A DNA stretch of 64,000 bases, from positions 434,001 to 498,000 of the forward strand of contig NZ_CP099490.1 in assembly GCF_023923205.1 (NCBI RefSeq). The letters run 5' to 3'. The position numbers and the translations under genes were made by a program. The notes under the pieces are model-generated. The model saw only the letters and a program-made list of their open reading frames with translations. It did not search any database and was not told the origin of the DNA. The stretch is from Ornithinimicrobium cryptoxanthini. GTDB taxonomy: Bacteria > Actinomycetota > Actinomycetes > Actinomycetales > Dermatophilaceae. Of this stretch, positions 1 to 9,384 are shown one piece after another (positions within the stretch are counted from its first letter, which is position 1; each line of letters begins with the position of its first letter).

Positions 1-1629
1 GGCGCTGCCGAGGGGGCGATCGACGCCGCCAGCATCCTGAAGCCGATGCTGGCCCGCGGTGAGCTGCAGACCATCGGTGCCACGACGTTGGACGAGTACC
101 GCAAGCACATCGAGAAGGACGCCGCCCTGGAGCGACGCTTCCAGCCGATCCAGGTCAACGAGCCGACGCTCAGCCACGCGATCGAGATCCTCAAGGGTCT
201 GCGCGACCGCTACGAGGCGCACCACCGGGTCTCGATCACCGACGGCGCGCTCGTGGCTGCGGCCACCATGGCCGACCGCTACGTCAACGACCGCTACCTG
301 CCGGACAAGGCGATCGACCTGATCGACGAGGCCGGGGCACGGTTGCGGATCCGCAGGATGACCGCTCCGCCGGACCTGCGTGAGTTCGACGAGAAGATCT
401 CGCACACCAAGCGCGAGAAGGAGTCGGCCATCGACGCCCAGGACTTCGAGAAGGCGGCGCGGCTGCGGGACGAGGAGCACAAGCTCACCCAGGCCCGCGT
501 CGAGCGCGAGAAGGAGTGGAAGTCCGGCGACATGGACGTCGTGGCGGAGGTCGACGAGGAGCTCATCGCTGAGGTCCTGGCCGCGGCCACCGGCATCCCG
601 GTCATCAAGCTCAGCGAGGAGGAGTCCAGCCGCCTGCTCAACATGGAGGACGAGCTCCACAAGCGCATCATCGGCATGGACGACGCGATCGGTGCCCTGT
701 CGCAGGCGATCCGGCGCACCCGCGCCGGGCTGAAGGACCCCCGTCGCCCCGGCGGCTCGTTCATCTTCGCCGGGCCCACCGGTGTCGGCAAGACCGAGCT
801 GGCCAAGACGCTCGCCGAGTTCCTGTTCGGCGATGAGGACGCCCTCATCACGCTCGACATGTCTGAGTACTCCGAGAAGCACACCGTCTCGCGGATGTTC
901 GGCTCGCCCCCCGGCTATGTCGGCTACGAGGAGGGTGGGCAGCTGACCGAGAAGGTGCGGCGCAAGCCGTTCTCGGTGGTCCTCTTCGACGAGGTCGAGA
1001 AGGCCCACCCAGACATCTTCAACAGCCTGTTGCAGATTCTGGAGGACGGTCGCCTGACCGATGCCCAGGGCCGGGTGGTGGACTTCAAGAACACCGTGAT
1101 CATCATGACGACCAACCTGGGCACCCGCGACATCGCCAAGGGCATCTCGCTCGGCTTCTCCGGCGGCAACGACGGCAGCAGCGACTACGAGCGCATGAAG
1201 AACCGCGTCACGGACGAGCTCAAGCAGCACTTCCGCCCCGAGTTCCTCAACCGCGTGGACGACACCATCGTCTTCCCGATGCTCTCGCAGTCCGAGATCG
1301 TCCAGATCGTCGATCTCATGATCGCCAGCCTGGACGAGCGGCTCAAGGACAAGGACATGGGCATCGAGCTGACGCCCACGGCCAAGAAGCTGCTCGCGCA
1401 CAAGGGCTACGACCCCGTGCTGGGCGCCCGTCCCCTGCGCCGCGCGATCCAGCGTGAGATCGAGGACGCCCTCTCCGAGAAGATCCTCTATGGCGAGCTG
1501 GTCCCGGGACAGATCGTCCTGGTCGACGCCACGGCCGAGGACCGGACCGGTGAGTTCACCTTCTCCGGTGCGGAGAAGTCGCCGACTCCTGACACGGTGC
1601 CGGTCGAGGAGGCCCAGCCGGGCGCCTGA
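1..1629 (+). CDS. clpC: ClpC ATPase, C-terminal part (5' end outside window)
   Basis: These are the last 542 residues of ClpC, the Hsp100 AAA+ unfoldase that feeds substrates to the ClpP protease in the cytoplasm. The reading frame is open from base 1, so the Clp_N repeats and the first Walker A lie upstream of the window. Visible are the end of AAA module 1, a short UVR-like middle segment (about nt 410-490), the second Walker A GPTGVGKT (nt 772-795), Walker [13 protein letters not shown] (nt 976-1011) and the small C-terminal D2 domain with [11 protein letters not shown]. The UVR-type middle separates ClpC from ClpB. A hairpin follows the stop codon. Confidence 0.97.
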   Translation, partial: GAAEGAIDAASILKPMLARGELQTIGATTLDEYRKHIEKDAALERRFQPIQVNEPTLSHAIEILKGLRDRYEAHHRVSITDGALVAAATMADRYVNDRYLPDKAIDLIDEAGARLRIRRMTAPPDLREFDEKISHTKREKESAIDAQDFEKAARLRDEEHKLTQARVEREKEWKSGDMDVVAEVDEELIAEVLAAATGIPVIKLSEEESSRLLNMEDELHKRIIGMDDAIGALSQAIRRTRAGLKDPRRPGGSFIFAGPTGVGKTELAKTLAEFLFGDEDALITLDMSEYSEKHTVSRMFGSPPGYVGYEEGGQLTEKVRRKPFSVVLFDEVEKAHPDIFNSLLQILEDGRLTDAQGRVVDFKNTVIIMTTNLGTRDIAKGISLGFSGGNDGSSDYERMKNRVTDELKQHFRPEFLNRVDDTIVFPMLSQSEIVQIVDLMIASLDERLKDKDMGIELTPTAKKLLAHKGYDPVLGARPLRRAIQREIEDALSEKILYGELVPGQIVLVDATAEDRTGEFTFSGAEKSPTPDTVPVEEAQPGA

Positions 1630-1670
1630 CCAGGAGCGCTCCAGCGCAACACCACTCGCGTGACACACGC

Positions 1671-1711
1671 AGGACATGGTCCGGATTCTCTGGGAATCCG
1701 GGCCATGTCCT
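1671..1711 (+). terminator. Long hairpin after clpC, probable terminator
   Basis: An 18-bp stem (arms 1671-1688 and 1694-1711, one G-U pair) closes a 5-nt loop 42 nt after the clpC stop. No clear U-tract follows, which is common for actinobacterial intrinsic terminators. The right arm contains an in-frame ATG of the next gene (1705), which argues against using that start or the GTG at 1660. Confidence 0.7.
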
Positions 1712-1722
1712 ACGTTGGGTGG

Positions 1723-2826
1723 GTGCGCCTTCACCTGAATGAGATCCACGACCCCCGCGCCTACAACGAGGTCGTGGCGGCGATGCCCCTGAGCAGTCCT
1801 CTCCAGGGCTGGGCCTACGGTGAGGGTCGCCGGGTGCTGGGTTACCACCCCATGCGCTTCCTGATCACCGACGACCGGGGCAGCACGGTCGGCGCGATGC
1901 AGCTGCTGCGCCAGCAACTGGTGCCGGGGGTCAACGTGCTGTATGCCGCACGAGGTCCGGCACTGGAGTCGCTGGACCTCCTGCCGCACCTGGCAGCGCC
2001 CCTGCGCAAGGTGGCGCGGCCCACCGACATGTATGTGAAGGTGGAGCCGCCGAACCCGATCGAGGTCGGGCGTCCCGAGGACCTGAGCACCGTGGACCTC
2101 GCGGCCGACCAGGCCACGATCCCGGCGCGGGTCGGCCCGTTCCTTCGCTCCGAGACCGAGCAGCCTGAGCACACGATCCTCGCCGACCTGAGCGCCTCCG
2201 AGGACGAGCTCTTTGCGGGCCTGCACAAGATGGCGCGGCGCAATGTGCGCACCGCCGAGCGGATGGGTGTCCAGGCCGGCCGCGACGATGACTTCGAGGC
2301 GTTCTGGGACATCTTCCAGGCGACCAATGCGCGAGCCAAGTTGGGTGCGTTCCCGCGCGCCTACTACGAGGCGATGCTGGCCAACGGCAATGACTATGGC
2401 GGCGAGGCCTACACGGTGCTGTCGCGGCACGAGGGCAAGGCGTTGGCCGGTGGGTTCTTCCTCGCCCTGGGGGACACCACGGCCTACCTGTATGGCGGCA
2501 GCATCCGGGACGAGCGGCCCCCCACCGAGGGGGACAAGCGCAAGGACGCCAAGGCGCCGGACGCGTTCTACTGGCACTCCATGCTCGATGCCAAGGAGCA
2601 TGGCTACTCCACCTATGACTTCTGGGGAATCCCCCGGGTGCTCGACGAGTCCAAGCACTCCTTCGGCGTGTTCAAGATGAAGCTCAAGTTCAGCACCCAC
2701 CGGGTCTGGTTCCCCGCCTACGACCTCAGGCTCTCCCCCCTGGCGCAGCCGTTGACCAAGGCGCTGCGCGTCCGCCGCAACTACCTCAACAAGCGCAGTC
2801 GCGGCACCACCGACGACATCCTCTGA
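1723..2826 (+). CDS. FemX/FemAB-family peptidoglycan bridge aminoacyltransferase
   Basis: A 367-residue protein of the FemABX family, whose members use aminoacyl-tRNA to add interpeptide bridge residues to lipid II or peptidoglycan precursors at the membrane. It shows the doubled GNAT-like layout: an N-terminal half (SSPLQGWAYGEGRR), a basic stretch KMARRNVRTAERMG near mid-protein, and a C-terminal half with AGGFFLALGDTTAYLYGGS and YDFWGIPRVLDESKHSFGVFK. The GTG at 1723 is chosen because the in-frame upstream starts at 1660 and 1705 lie before or inside the hairpin; the RBS is weak. The residue it transfers cannot be read from the sequence. Confidence 0.85.
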   Translation: MRLHLNEIHDPRAYNEVVAAMPLSSPLQGWAYGEGRRVLGYHPMRFLITDDRGSTVGAMQLLRQQLVPGVNVLYAARGPALESLDLLPHLAAPLRKVARPTDMYVKVEPPNPIEVGRPEDLSTVDLAADQATIPARVGPFLRSETEQPEHTILADLSASEDELFAGLHKMARRNVRTAERMGVQAGRDDDFEAFWDIFQATNARAKLGAFPRAYYEAMLANGNDYGGEAYTVLSRHEGKALAGGFFLALGDTTAYLYGGSIRDERPPTEGDKRKDAKAPDAFYWHSMLDAKEHGYSTYDFWGIPRVLDESKHSFGVFKMKLKFSTHRVWFPAYDLRLSPLAQPLTKALRVRRNYLNKRSRGTTDDIL

Positions 2827-2986
2827 GCCCGTGGTCGCGGCCGACGGTCAAGGACCGGCAAATCTTGCGCAAACGTTGCCCCAATGTCCTTGCATCGCCG
2901 GTCGCGCTGCCCCCTAATGGGAGGCGGTGGCCAACTGGGGGAGGACGTCCACGCCCGGACAGTGCTGTGACATAAGGAGTTCAGTG

Positions 2987-3685
2987 GTGGAGGCAGCGCA
3001 GCGCGGCGCGGCGCGAACGCCACCTTTGCGCGGGCCCAGCCCGTCTCCTCAGGGCGGACTCGTCATCATCATCGCTGGCACCCACGAGGAACGCCTGAAG
3101 CTTGCCCGGGTGCTCCCAGCGGGTGCCACGGCGCTCCTCGCCGCGGACATCCAGCAGGCAGGACGGGTGGTCGCCCAGCTCCCGCAGGCCGCGGACGACC
3201 CCGCGCGCGCGTCGGCGACGCAGTCACCCACGCAGTCACCGTCGCCAGCGCAGTCGCCGTCACCGGGTCTACCCCGGGTGCACGCCCAGTCCCAGGCGCC
3301 GGCCCTGCTTCAGCTGCAGCACCTGCGTCAACGGCAGAACCGCCCCCAGCACCCGCAGTCCCAGCCGCAGCTCCGGCTTCGTGCAGACAGGCTGTCCCTG
3401 TCGTTCGGGGCGCGCGAGGTCCCGCTCACCAAGCTCGAGCTGGACCTGCTGGCCCATCTGCTCCCGCGCGTCGGGCAGACCGCCACCTTTGAGCAGCTGT
3501 CGCACGTGGCCTGGCACACCGACTACCTCGGCAACGGGGCGCACATGCACGCGGCCGTGGGAAGACTCCGCGCCAAGCTCGCCGAGCTCGGAGCGCCGGT
3601 GACGCTGCAGGCGGTCCGGGGACTCGGATTCCGGCTCGTGAGCCACAGCGGGGAGGGCTCGCTCCGCGAGGCAGTCGGGAGCTGA
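2987..3685 (+). CDS. Winged-helix (OmpR/PhoB-type) regulator with a stub N-terminal domain
   Basis: A 232-residue predicted DNA-binding protein. Residues about 125-225 form an OmpR/PhoB-type winged helix (LTKLELDLLAHLLPRVGQTATFEQLSHVAW, then RLRAKLAELG and VRGLGFRL). The N-terminal part (LVIIIAGTHEERLKLARVLP) looks like the first strand and helix of a receiver domain but is about 45 residues long with no phosphoacceptor Asp; a Pro/Gln/Ser-rich linker follows. An AAGGAG (2974-2979) precedes GTG codons at 2984 and 2987; 2987 has better spacing. It lies upstream of the giant protease and has a paralogue at 9385-10035. No histidine kinase is nearby. The target is unknown. Confidence 0.75.
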   Translation: MEAAQRGAARTPPLRGPSPSPQGGLVIIIAGTHEERLKLARVLPAGATALLAADIQQAGRVVAQLPQAADDPARASATQSPTQSPSPAQSPSPGLPRVHAQSQAPALLQLQHLRQRQNRPQHPQSQPQLRLRADRLSLSFGAREVPLTKLELDLLAHLLPRVGQTATFEQLSHVAWHTDYLGNGAHMHAAVGRLRAKLAELGAPVTLQAVRGLGFRLVSHSGEGSLREAVGS

Positions 3686-3744
3686 GGCACCGTCGTCCGC
3701 ACCGCCCGACCGGGGCGGCGCTTCCTGGCGCCCACCCGGATTCC

Positions 3745-3798
3745 GTTGTCCAGCAGTTGTCTACGTTGCCCACGTGTTGCCCATCTGATGTCGTTGTC
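3745..3798 (+). promoter_or_regulatory. Five GTTGYC direct repeats upstream of the protease gene
   Basis: GTTGTC or GTTGCC occurs at 3745, 3756, 3765, 3776 and 3793, with steps of 11, 9, 11 and 17 bp. Direct repeats of about 11 bp are the usual binding pattern of OmpR/PhoB-type winged helices, and two such proteins flank this gene. Assigning the repeats to either one is inference. Confidence 0.4.
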
Positions 3799-3875
3799 CG
3801 ACTCCCAGGTTCTTCCTAGGTTCGACTGGTAGCCGGGGGCAATCCTCGGTGTCACCGCCGTATGTAGGAGGATTC

Positions 3876-6800
3876 GTGGCCGTACACGGACACCGTGCGC
3901 GTCGATGGTTGGCTGCAGTAGCCGGCGCATCGATGGTCGCATCGGGGTTGGGGATGGCAGGCGCCAGCGCCCAGCCCCCGCTGCCCCAGGCAGAAGTCGG
4001 AGCAGGCAAGATCGACCGAGAGGTCAGTGCCCAGATCGAGGAGAAGGGCGCGACCGACTTCTGGGTGCGCTTTGAGGCGCGCCCAGACATGGGGTCGTTC
4101 AAGTCCATCAAGGACCTCGACGAGCGCCGCATCGCCCTTTATGAGGCCCTGACGAGCGCTGCGGAGAGCAGCCAGAAGCAGATGCGCGCCGACCTGGATG
4201 ACAAGGACGTCGACTACCAGGCGTTCTGGGCCACCAACTCCATCCGGGTCAGCGGTGGCGACGAGTCCCTGGTGACCTCGCTCGCGGCCCAGAGCGGCGT
4301 GGAGGGCATCTATCCCACGTTTGAGGTCGAGGCGCCCGACCCCGAGGAGGGCCAGCCCGAGATGGCTCCCTCCGTGGTGGAGTGGGGGATCGCCGACATC
4401 AACGCCGACGACGTGTGGAACGACTACGGCGTCACCGGCGAAGGCATCGTCATCGCCAACATCGACACCGGCGTCCAGTACGACCACCCGGCACTGGTCA
4501 ACCAGTACCGCGGCAACAACGGTGACGGCACCTTCACCCACGACTACAACTGGTTTGACGCAGCCGGCACCTCTCCGGAGGTCCCCGCGGACACCAACGG
4601 CCACGGCACCCACACGATGGGCACCATGGTGGGCGACGACGGCGGAGCCAACCAGATCGGTGTCGCACCTGGTGCGACCTGGATCGCGGCCAACGGTTGT
4701 TGCCCGACGGACCAGGCGCTGATCGACTCCGGTGAGTGGCTGCTCGCCCCCACCAAGCTGGACGGCAGCGCACCGGACGCGACCAAGGCACCGCACATCA
4801 TCAACAACTCCTGGGGCACCGAGCTGCCGTCCAACGAGCCGTTTATGGAGGACGTGATCGAGGCCTGGGACGCCGCGGGCATCTTCAGCATGTGGGCCAA
4901 CGGCAACAGCGGCCCGGCCTGTGAGACCTCTGGCTCCCCGGGCAGCCGGATCATCGCCTACTCGGTCGGCAACTACAACTCCAGCCACACCATCTCGGGC
5001 AGCTCGAGCAAGGGTGCTGGCCAGGACGGCGAGATCAAGCCCAACATCTCCGCTCCGGGCAGCAACGTGCGCTCGGCCGTCCCGGGCAGCGCTTATGCCA
5101 ACTACTCCGGCACCTCGATGGCGTCGCCGCACGCGGCCGGCGCAGTGGCGCTGGCGTGGTCGGCCGCACCGGCTCTGGTCGGTGACATCGAGGGCACCCG
5201 TGCCCTGCTGGACAGTTCCGCGATCGACACTGAGAACCTGATGTGCGGCGGCACCGTCGAGGACAACAACGTCTTCGGTGAGGGCCGCCTGGACGCGCTC
5301 GCCCTCGTGTCGGCGGCGCCGATCGGTGACACCGGCAGCATCAACGGTGTGGTGACCGACGCAGACTCCGGCGAGACCATGAGCGGTGTCGCCATCTCGA
5401 TCGAGGGCCCGATCAGCCGCAACGCGGTGACCAACGACGCAGGTGCCTACGACGTGCTCGTGAGCACTGGCGACTACACGGTGGAGGCCAGCTCGTTCGG
5501 TTACGAGACGCAGTCGCAGGACGTCACCGTCACTGCCGGTGCAGAGGTCACTGCTGACTTCGAGCTGCAGGCGGTGCCCAGTGCGACCATCTCCGGCACC
5601 GTGACCGACGGCTCTGGCCACGGCTGGCCGCTCTACGCCAAGGTGAGTGTGGCAGGCACGGACCTGCACACCTACACCGACCCGGGGACCGGTGAGTACT
5701 CGCTGGACCTGCCGACCGGCACGACCCACACCCTGGAGTTCCAGGCGCAGTACCCGGGTTACGTGACCGCCACGCAGGAGGTCACCGTCGAGGGCGCGGC
5801 CACCGTGGACGAGCAGATCGTGGTCAACGCCGAGACCTGCAACGCCCCCGGCTATGCCTTCAACAGTGCGGGCGTGGTCGAGAACTTCGACGGCACGACG
5901 CAGCCCGACGGCTGGACCGTCACCGATGAGGCTGGCAGCGGTCAGGTGTGGGTCTTCGACGACCCCCGGAACCGCGGCAACCTCACCGGCGGCACGGGCG
6001 GCTACGCCATCGTCGACAGCGACGACTACGGCAACGGCGGCGTCCAGGACACCTCCCTGGTCTCCCCGTCGGTCGACATGAGCTCGCTGGCCGAGCCGGT
6101 CGTCGGTTTCAAGCACGACTACAACGCCTTCCTGGGCGCCGATGAGTCTGGTGCCGTCGACGTGAGTGTCGATGGTGGCGAGACCTGGGAGAACCTGGCG
6201 ACCTACACCGCGGACAGCAACGGCGAGGTGGTGCTGCCGATGCCCACCGCGGCGAACGCGACCGACGTCCAGGTGCGCTTCCACTACAGCGCATCCTGGG
6301 ACTACTGGTGGCAGGTCGACGACGTGTTCGTCGGCAACCGCAGCTGTGACGCCTCCATCGACGGCGGTCTCGTCGTCGGCACGGTGACTGGCGCGGACAA
6401 CGACGAAGGCGTCGTCGGCGCGACGGTGACCAGCGTCGACGCTCCGGAGGAGTCCGGGACCACCGTGGCCACTCCGGACGACGAGAACCTCGCGGACGGC
6501 TTCTACTGGCTGTTCTCGACGCTGACCGGTGCGCACGACTTCGAGGCCGCCGCACGCAACTTCGAGTCCCAGGTCCAGAGTGTCGACGTCGCCGCCGATG
6601 ACGCGGTGCGCGCCGACTTCACCCTGGGCTCTGGCTTCGTGACGGTCGCTCCCGACTCCATCACCACAGACGTGGTGCTGGGCGATAGCGCCACCGAGGA
6701 CCTCACCATCACCAACACCGGCTCGGGGACCGCAGAGGTCACCCTGAGCGAGGTCGCGGGTGACTTCGAGATCCAGCGTGCCGACGGCACCACGGCGCTC

Positions 6801-9176
6801 ATGAGCGAGATGCACGATGCCGAGGGTGCGCCGCTGCAGACGATCGAGACCGAGGTCTCCTTCGCTCAGCACGCGAGCGACGCATCAGCGACGGCTGACC
6901 CTGCCTCACGCGGGGTTGCGGCCGACCCGTGGACCGACCTGGCGCAGCTGGGCGCGGTCAACATGGACGGCCGCGCTGTCAACCTGGACGGGACCTGGTA
7001 CGTGATCGGCGGCGGCTCCGGCTCGGTGTCCTACGACACCGTGCAGCGCTACGACGAGGCCGACATGGCCTGGACCCCGGTGGCGCCACTGCCCAGCCCG
7101 CGCAACGCGGTGACGGCGGGTGTCGTCAACGGTCAGATCGTCGTCTCCGGCGGTTGGGTCGCAGCTGGCACCACGTCGGAGACACTGGTCTACGACGCGG
7201 GTGCCGACAGCTGGACGGCAGTCGCTGACAACCCGGTGGCGGTTTCGGCTGCCGGCCAGGCAGTGGTCGACGGCAAGCTCTACTCCGTGGGTGGCTGCAG
7301 CACTGCTGAGTGCACGCCGATGTCGAACGCCGTCACGGCATACGACCTGGCGAGTGACAGCTGGGAGACCCTGGCCAACTACCCCGCTGGGGTGGCGTTC
7401 GCCTCCTGCGCCGGAGTCGGCGGCGAGGTCTTCTGCACCGGTGGCAACAGCGGTGCTGCCGCCACTGCTGCCAGCTACGTCTACAGCCCGGACTCGGACA
7501 CCTGGACGGCGATCGCCGACGCCCCGGTCGACACCTGGGCGAGCCAGTATGCCGGCGCGAACGGCATGCTGATCGTCAACGGTGGCGTGCAGGGTGGCGA
7601 CATCACCAACGCCACGATCGCGTATGACGTGACCGCTGGTGAGTGGGTCGACCTGCCCAACTCCAACACCGCGGTCTACCGCGGTGCGGCGGCGTGCGGG
7701 TTCGGCAAGTTCGGTGGATCGACGGGCAACTTCGACGCGATCGCCGGCACCGAGTACCTGCCCGGCTTCGACGACTGTGGCGCTGCTGGCGCCGATGTCG
7801 ACTGGCTGTCGCTGAGCGGCACCGAGTTCGAGATCCCTGCCGGGGAGAGCGTGACCGTCGAGGTCACGACCGACGGCGCCGTCCCCCAGCCGGGTGTCTA
7901 CACGGCCGGGATCAGCGTGCGGACCAACACCCCGCAGTCCATCGACACCATCCCGGTGACGATGAATGTCAGCGCTCCGAGCTTCTGGGGCAAGCTGATG
8001 GGCACCGTCTCCGGGGAGTCGTGTGAGGCGGCTACCGCGCCGCTCGCCGGTGCCTCGGTCGACATCCGTCCGACGGAGGTCGACGCGCCGAGGTGGATCC
8101 TGTCCACCGACGCTGAGGGTGCCTACGCACGCTGGATCGACTCGAGGGTCGGAGTCGTGGACGTCACGGCGTCCAAGGACGGCTACTACCCGGAGTCGGC
8201 CGAGACCGACGTTCCTCGCGGCGAGGTCACCACGCAGGACTTCACCCTGCTGGATGCGGCCTGCGAGGTCCCCGGGCCGGTCCACCCGACCGTGGTGCGC
8301 CACGCCGGTGATGACCGGTTCGCCACAGCGGTCGAGGTCTCTGGTGCCTATGCCCCAGGGGTGTCGGTGGCCTTCGTGGCCAGCGGCCGGGACTACCCCG
8401 ACGCGCTCACCGGTGCCGCACTGGCCGGGAGCCTCGAGGGTCCGGTGCTGCTGACCAACCCGGGTTCGCTGCCGGACGTGACGGCCACTGAGCTGAGCCG
8501 TCTGCAGCCGCAGCGGGTCGTCATCCTCGGTGGGCCCAACTCGGTGTCTCAGCCGGTCATGGATCTCGTCGGCACCGTCACCGGTGATGCATCGGTGGAG
8601 CGGATCGCTGGCGACGACCGTTATGAGACTGCCGCGAAGGTTGCTCAGGAGTTCACCTCGGCCGACGTGGTTTATGTCGCGACTGGGGAGAACTACCCCG
8701 ACAGCCTGGCCGCCGCTGCCTTCGCCGGCAGCGCCGACGCACCGCTGCTGCTGGTCCACCACGGCAGCATCCCGGCGGCGATCGTGGGCGAGCTGGACCG
8801 GCTCGACCCGGCCCAGATCGTGCTGCTGGGTGGCACCGCGTCGGTGAGCGGGGCGGTCAGTGACCTGCTGGCCGACTGGGCGCCTGTCGAGCGCATCGCT
8901 GGTGAGAACCGCTTCGAGACGGCAGCCCTGCTGTCGGCCGGGCTGGACACCGCCGACGAGGCGTTTGTCGCGAGCGGCTACGCATGGCCGGACGCGTTGA
9001 CCGGTTCGGCGCTGGCCGGTGCGCTTGACGCGCCGCAGCTGCTGACCCGGGCCACCACGATTCCCGCGGTGACGTGGGATGAGCTGGAGCGTCTGAAGCC
9101 GGGCACCATCCACCTGACCGGTGGTGTCGACACCATCAGCCAGGAGGTTGAGGACCTGCTCAACACCCTGGAGTAG
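3876..9176 (+). CDS. Secreted S8 subtilisin-like protease with kelch propeller and three cell-wall-binding-2 repeats
   Basis: A 1766-residue exported protein. A signal peptide covers about residues 1-33. The S8 catalytic domain carries Asp197 (NIDTG), His243 (GHGTH), an INNSWG oxyanion segment and Ser414 (GTSMASPHAAG). Next come carboxypeptidase-regulatory-like beta domains (about 486-652), a MAM-like/choice-of-anchor-J domain (about 669-824), another regulatory-like domain, a kelch beta-propeller (about 1017-1305) and one more regulatory-like domain (about 1372-1462). Three CWB2 repeats (about 1475-1766; AGDDRF, AGDDRY, AGENRF) probably bind the wall. The propeller splits an Ig-like domain whose halves sit near 925-965 and 1307-1367. 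The GTG at 3876 follows AGGAGGA (3866-3872); the in-frame GTG at 3849 lacks such a site. The substrate is unknown. Confidence 0.93.
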   Translation: MAVHGHRARRWLAAVAGASMVASGLGMAGASAQPPLPQAEVGAGKIDREVSAQIEEKGATDFWVRFEARPDMGSFKSIKDLDERRIALYEALTSAAESSQKQMRADLDDKDVDYQAFWATNSIRVSGGDESLVTSLAAQSGVEGIYPTFEVEAPDPEEGQPEMAPSVVEWGIADINADDVWNDYGVTGEGIVIANIDTGVQYDHPALVNQYRGNNGDGTFTHDYNWFDAAGTSPEVPADTNGHGTHTMGTMVGDDGGANQIGVAPGATWIAANGCCPTDQALIDSGEWLLAPTKLDGSAPDATKAPHIINNSWGTELPSNEPFMEDVIEAWDAAGIFSMWANGNSGPACETSGSPGSRIIAYSVGNYNSSHTISGSSSKGAGQDGEIKPNISAPGSNVRSAVPGSAYANYSGTSMASPHAAGAVALAWSAAPALVGDIEGTRALLDSSAIDTENLMCGGTVEDNNVFGEGRLDALALVSAAPIGDTGSINGVVTDADSGETMSGVAISIEGPISRNAVTNDAGAYDVLVSTGDYTVEASSFGYETQSQDVTVTAGAEVTADFELQAVPSATISGTVTDGSGHGWPLYAKVSVAGTDLHTYTDPGTGEYSLDLPTGTTHTLEFQAQYPGYVTATQEVTVEGAATVDEQIVVNAETCNAPGYAFNSAGVVENFDGTTQPDGWTVTDEAGSGQVWVFDDPRNRGNLTGGTGGYAIVDSDDYGNGGVQDTSLVSPSVDMSSLAEPVVGFKHDYNAFLGADESGAVDVSVDGGETWENLATYTADSNGEVVLPMPTAANATDVQVRFHYSASWDYWWQVDDVFVGNRSCDASIDGGLVVGTVTGADNDEGVVGATVTSVDAPEESGTTVATPDDENLADGFYWLFSTLTGAHDFEAAARNFESQVQSVDVAADDAVRADFTLGSGFVTVAPDSITTDVVLGDSATEDLTITNTGSGTAEVTLSEVAGDFEIQRADGTTALMSEMHDAEGAPLQTIETEVSFAQHASDASATADPASRGVAADPWTDLAQLGAVNMDGRAVNLDGTWYVIGGGSGSVSYDTVQRYDEADMAWTPVAPLPSPRNAVTAGVVNGQIVVSGGWVAAGTTSETLVYDAGADSWTAVADNPVAVSAAGQAVVDGKLYSVGGCSTAECTPMSNAVTAYDLASDSWETLANYPAGVAFASCAGVGGEVFCTGGNSGAAATAASYVYSPDSDTWTAIADAPVDTWASQYAGANGMLIVNGGVQGGDITNATIAYDVTAGEWVDLPNSNTAVYRGAAACGFGKFGGSTGNFDAIAGTEYLPGFDDCGAAGADVDWLSLSGTEFEIPAGESVTVEVTTDGAVPQPGVYTAGISVRTNTPQSIDTIPVTMNVSAPSFWGKLMGTVSGESCEAATAPLAGASVDIRPTEVDAPRWILSTDAEGAYARWIDSRVGVVDVTASKDGYYPESAETDVPRGEVTTQDFTLLDAACEVPGPVHPTVVRHAGDDRFATAVEVSGAYAPGVSVAFVASGRDYPDALTGAALAGSLEGPVLLTNPGSLPDVTATELSRLQPQRVVILGGPNSVSQPVMDLVGTVTGDASVERIAGDDRYETAAKVAQEFTSADVVYVATGENYPDSLAAAAFAGSADAPLLLVHHGSIPAAIVGELDRLDPAQIVLLGGTASVSGAVSDLLADWAPVERIAGENRFETAALLSAGLDTADEAFVASGYAWPDALTGSALAGALDAPQLLTRATTIPAVTWDELERLKPGTIHLTGGVDTISQEVEDLLNTLE

Positions 9177-9213
9177 CACCTCCCGGGAGGCGTGTGAGAA
9201 GCGCACCCACCAA

Positions 9214-9247
9214 GGAGACCCGTCTGGAGCAATCCAGGCGGGTCTCC
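9214..9247 (+). terminator. Terminator after the protease gene
   Basis: A 15-bp stem (arms 9214-9228 and 9233-9247, one G-U pair) with GCAA loop lies 37 nt after the stop and is followed by TGTGTGTG. It probably isolates the protease transcript from the second regulator gene. Confidence 0.85.
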
Positions 9248-9384
9248 TGTGTGTGCACTGCGGAACCGCGCGCCGCATCACATGCACGTCACGGTTGGTT
9301 CAAGGCTTCGTCAAGAACATTGCCTTACCCTTCCGGATGCGGCACGGTAGGAGACGCGGGGATCGGCGGCGAGGGAGATGACGA

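Noticed and set aside
1660..1722. Longer N-terminus for the FemX-like gene (GTG 1660 or ATG 1705)
   Set aside because: Both starts are before or within the terminator hairpin at 1671-1711, and the family fold begins after 1723.
3200..3370. CRISPR-like or VNTR array in the regulator linker
   Set aside because: The CAGTCACC-type units are short, irregular and in frame with a Pro/Gln/Ser linker; no spacer structure exists. No CRISPR array was seen anywhere in the window.
3852..6872. 1006-codon open frame opposite the protease gene
   Set aside because: It mirrors codon bias of the plus-strand gene, has no recognisable domain and lacks an RBS; it is a GC-skew shadow, as is the one at 6906-9287.
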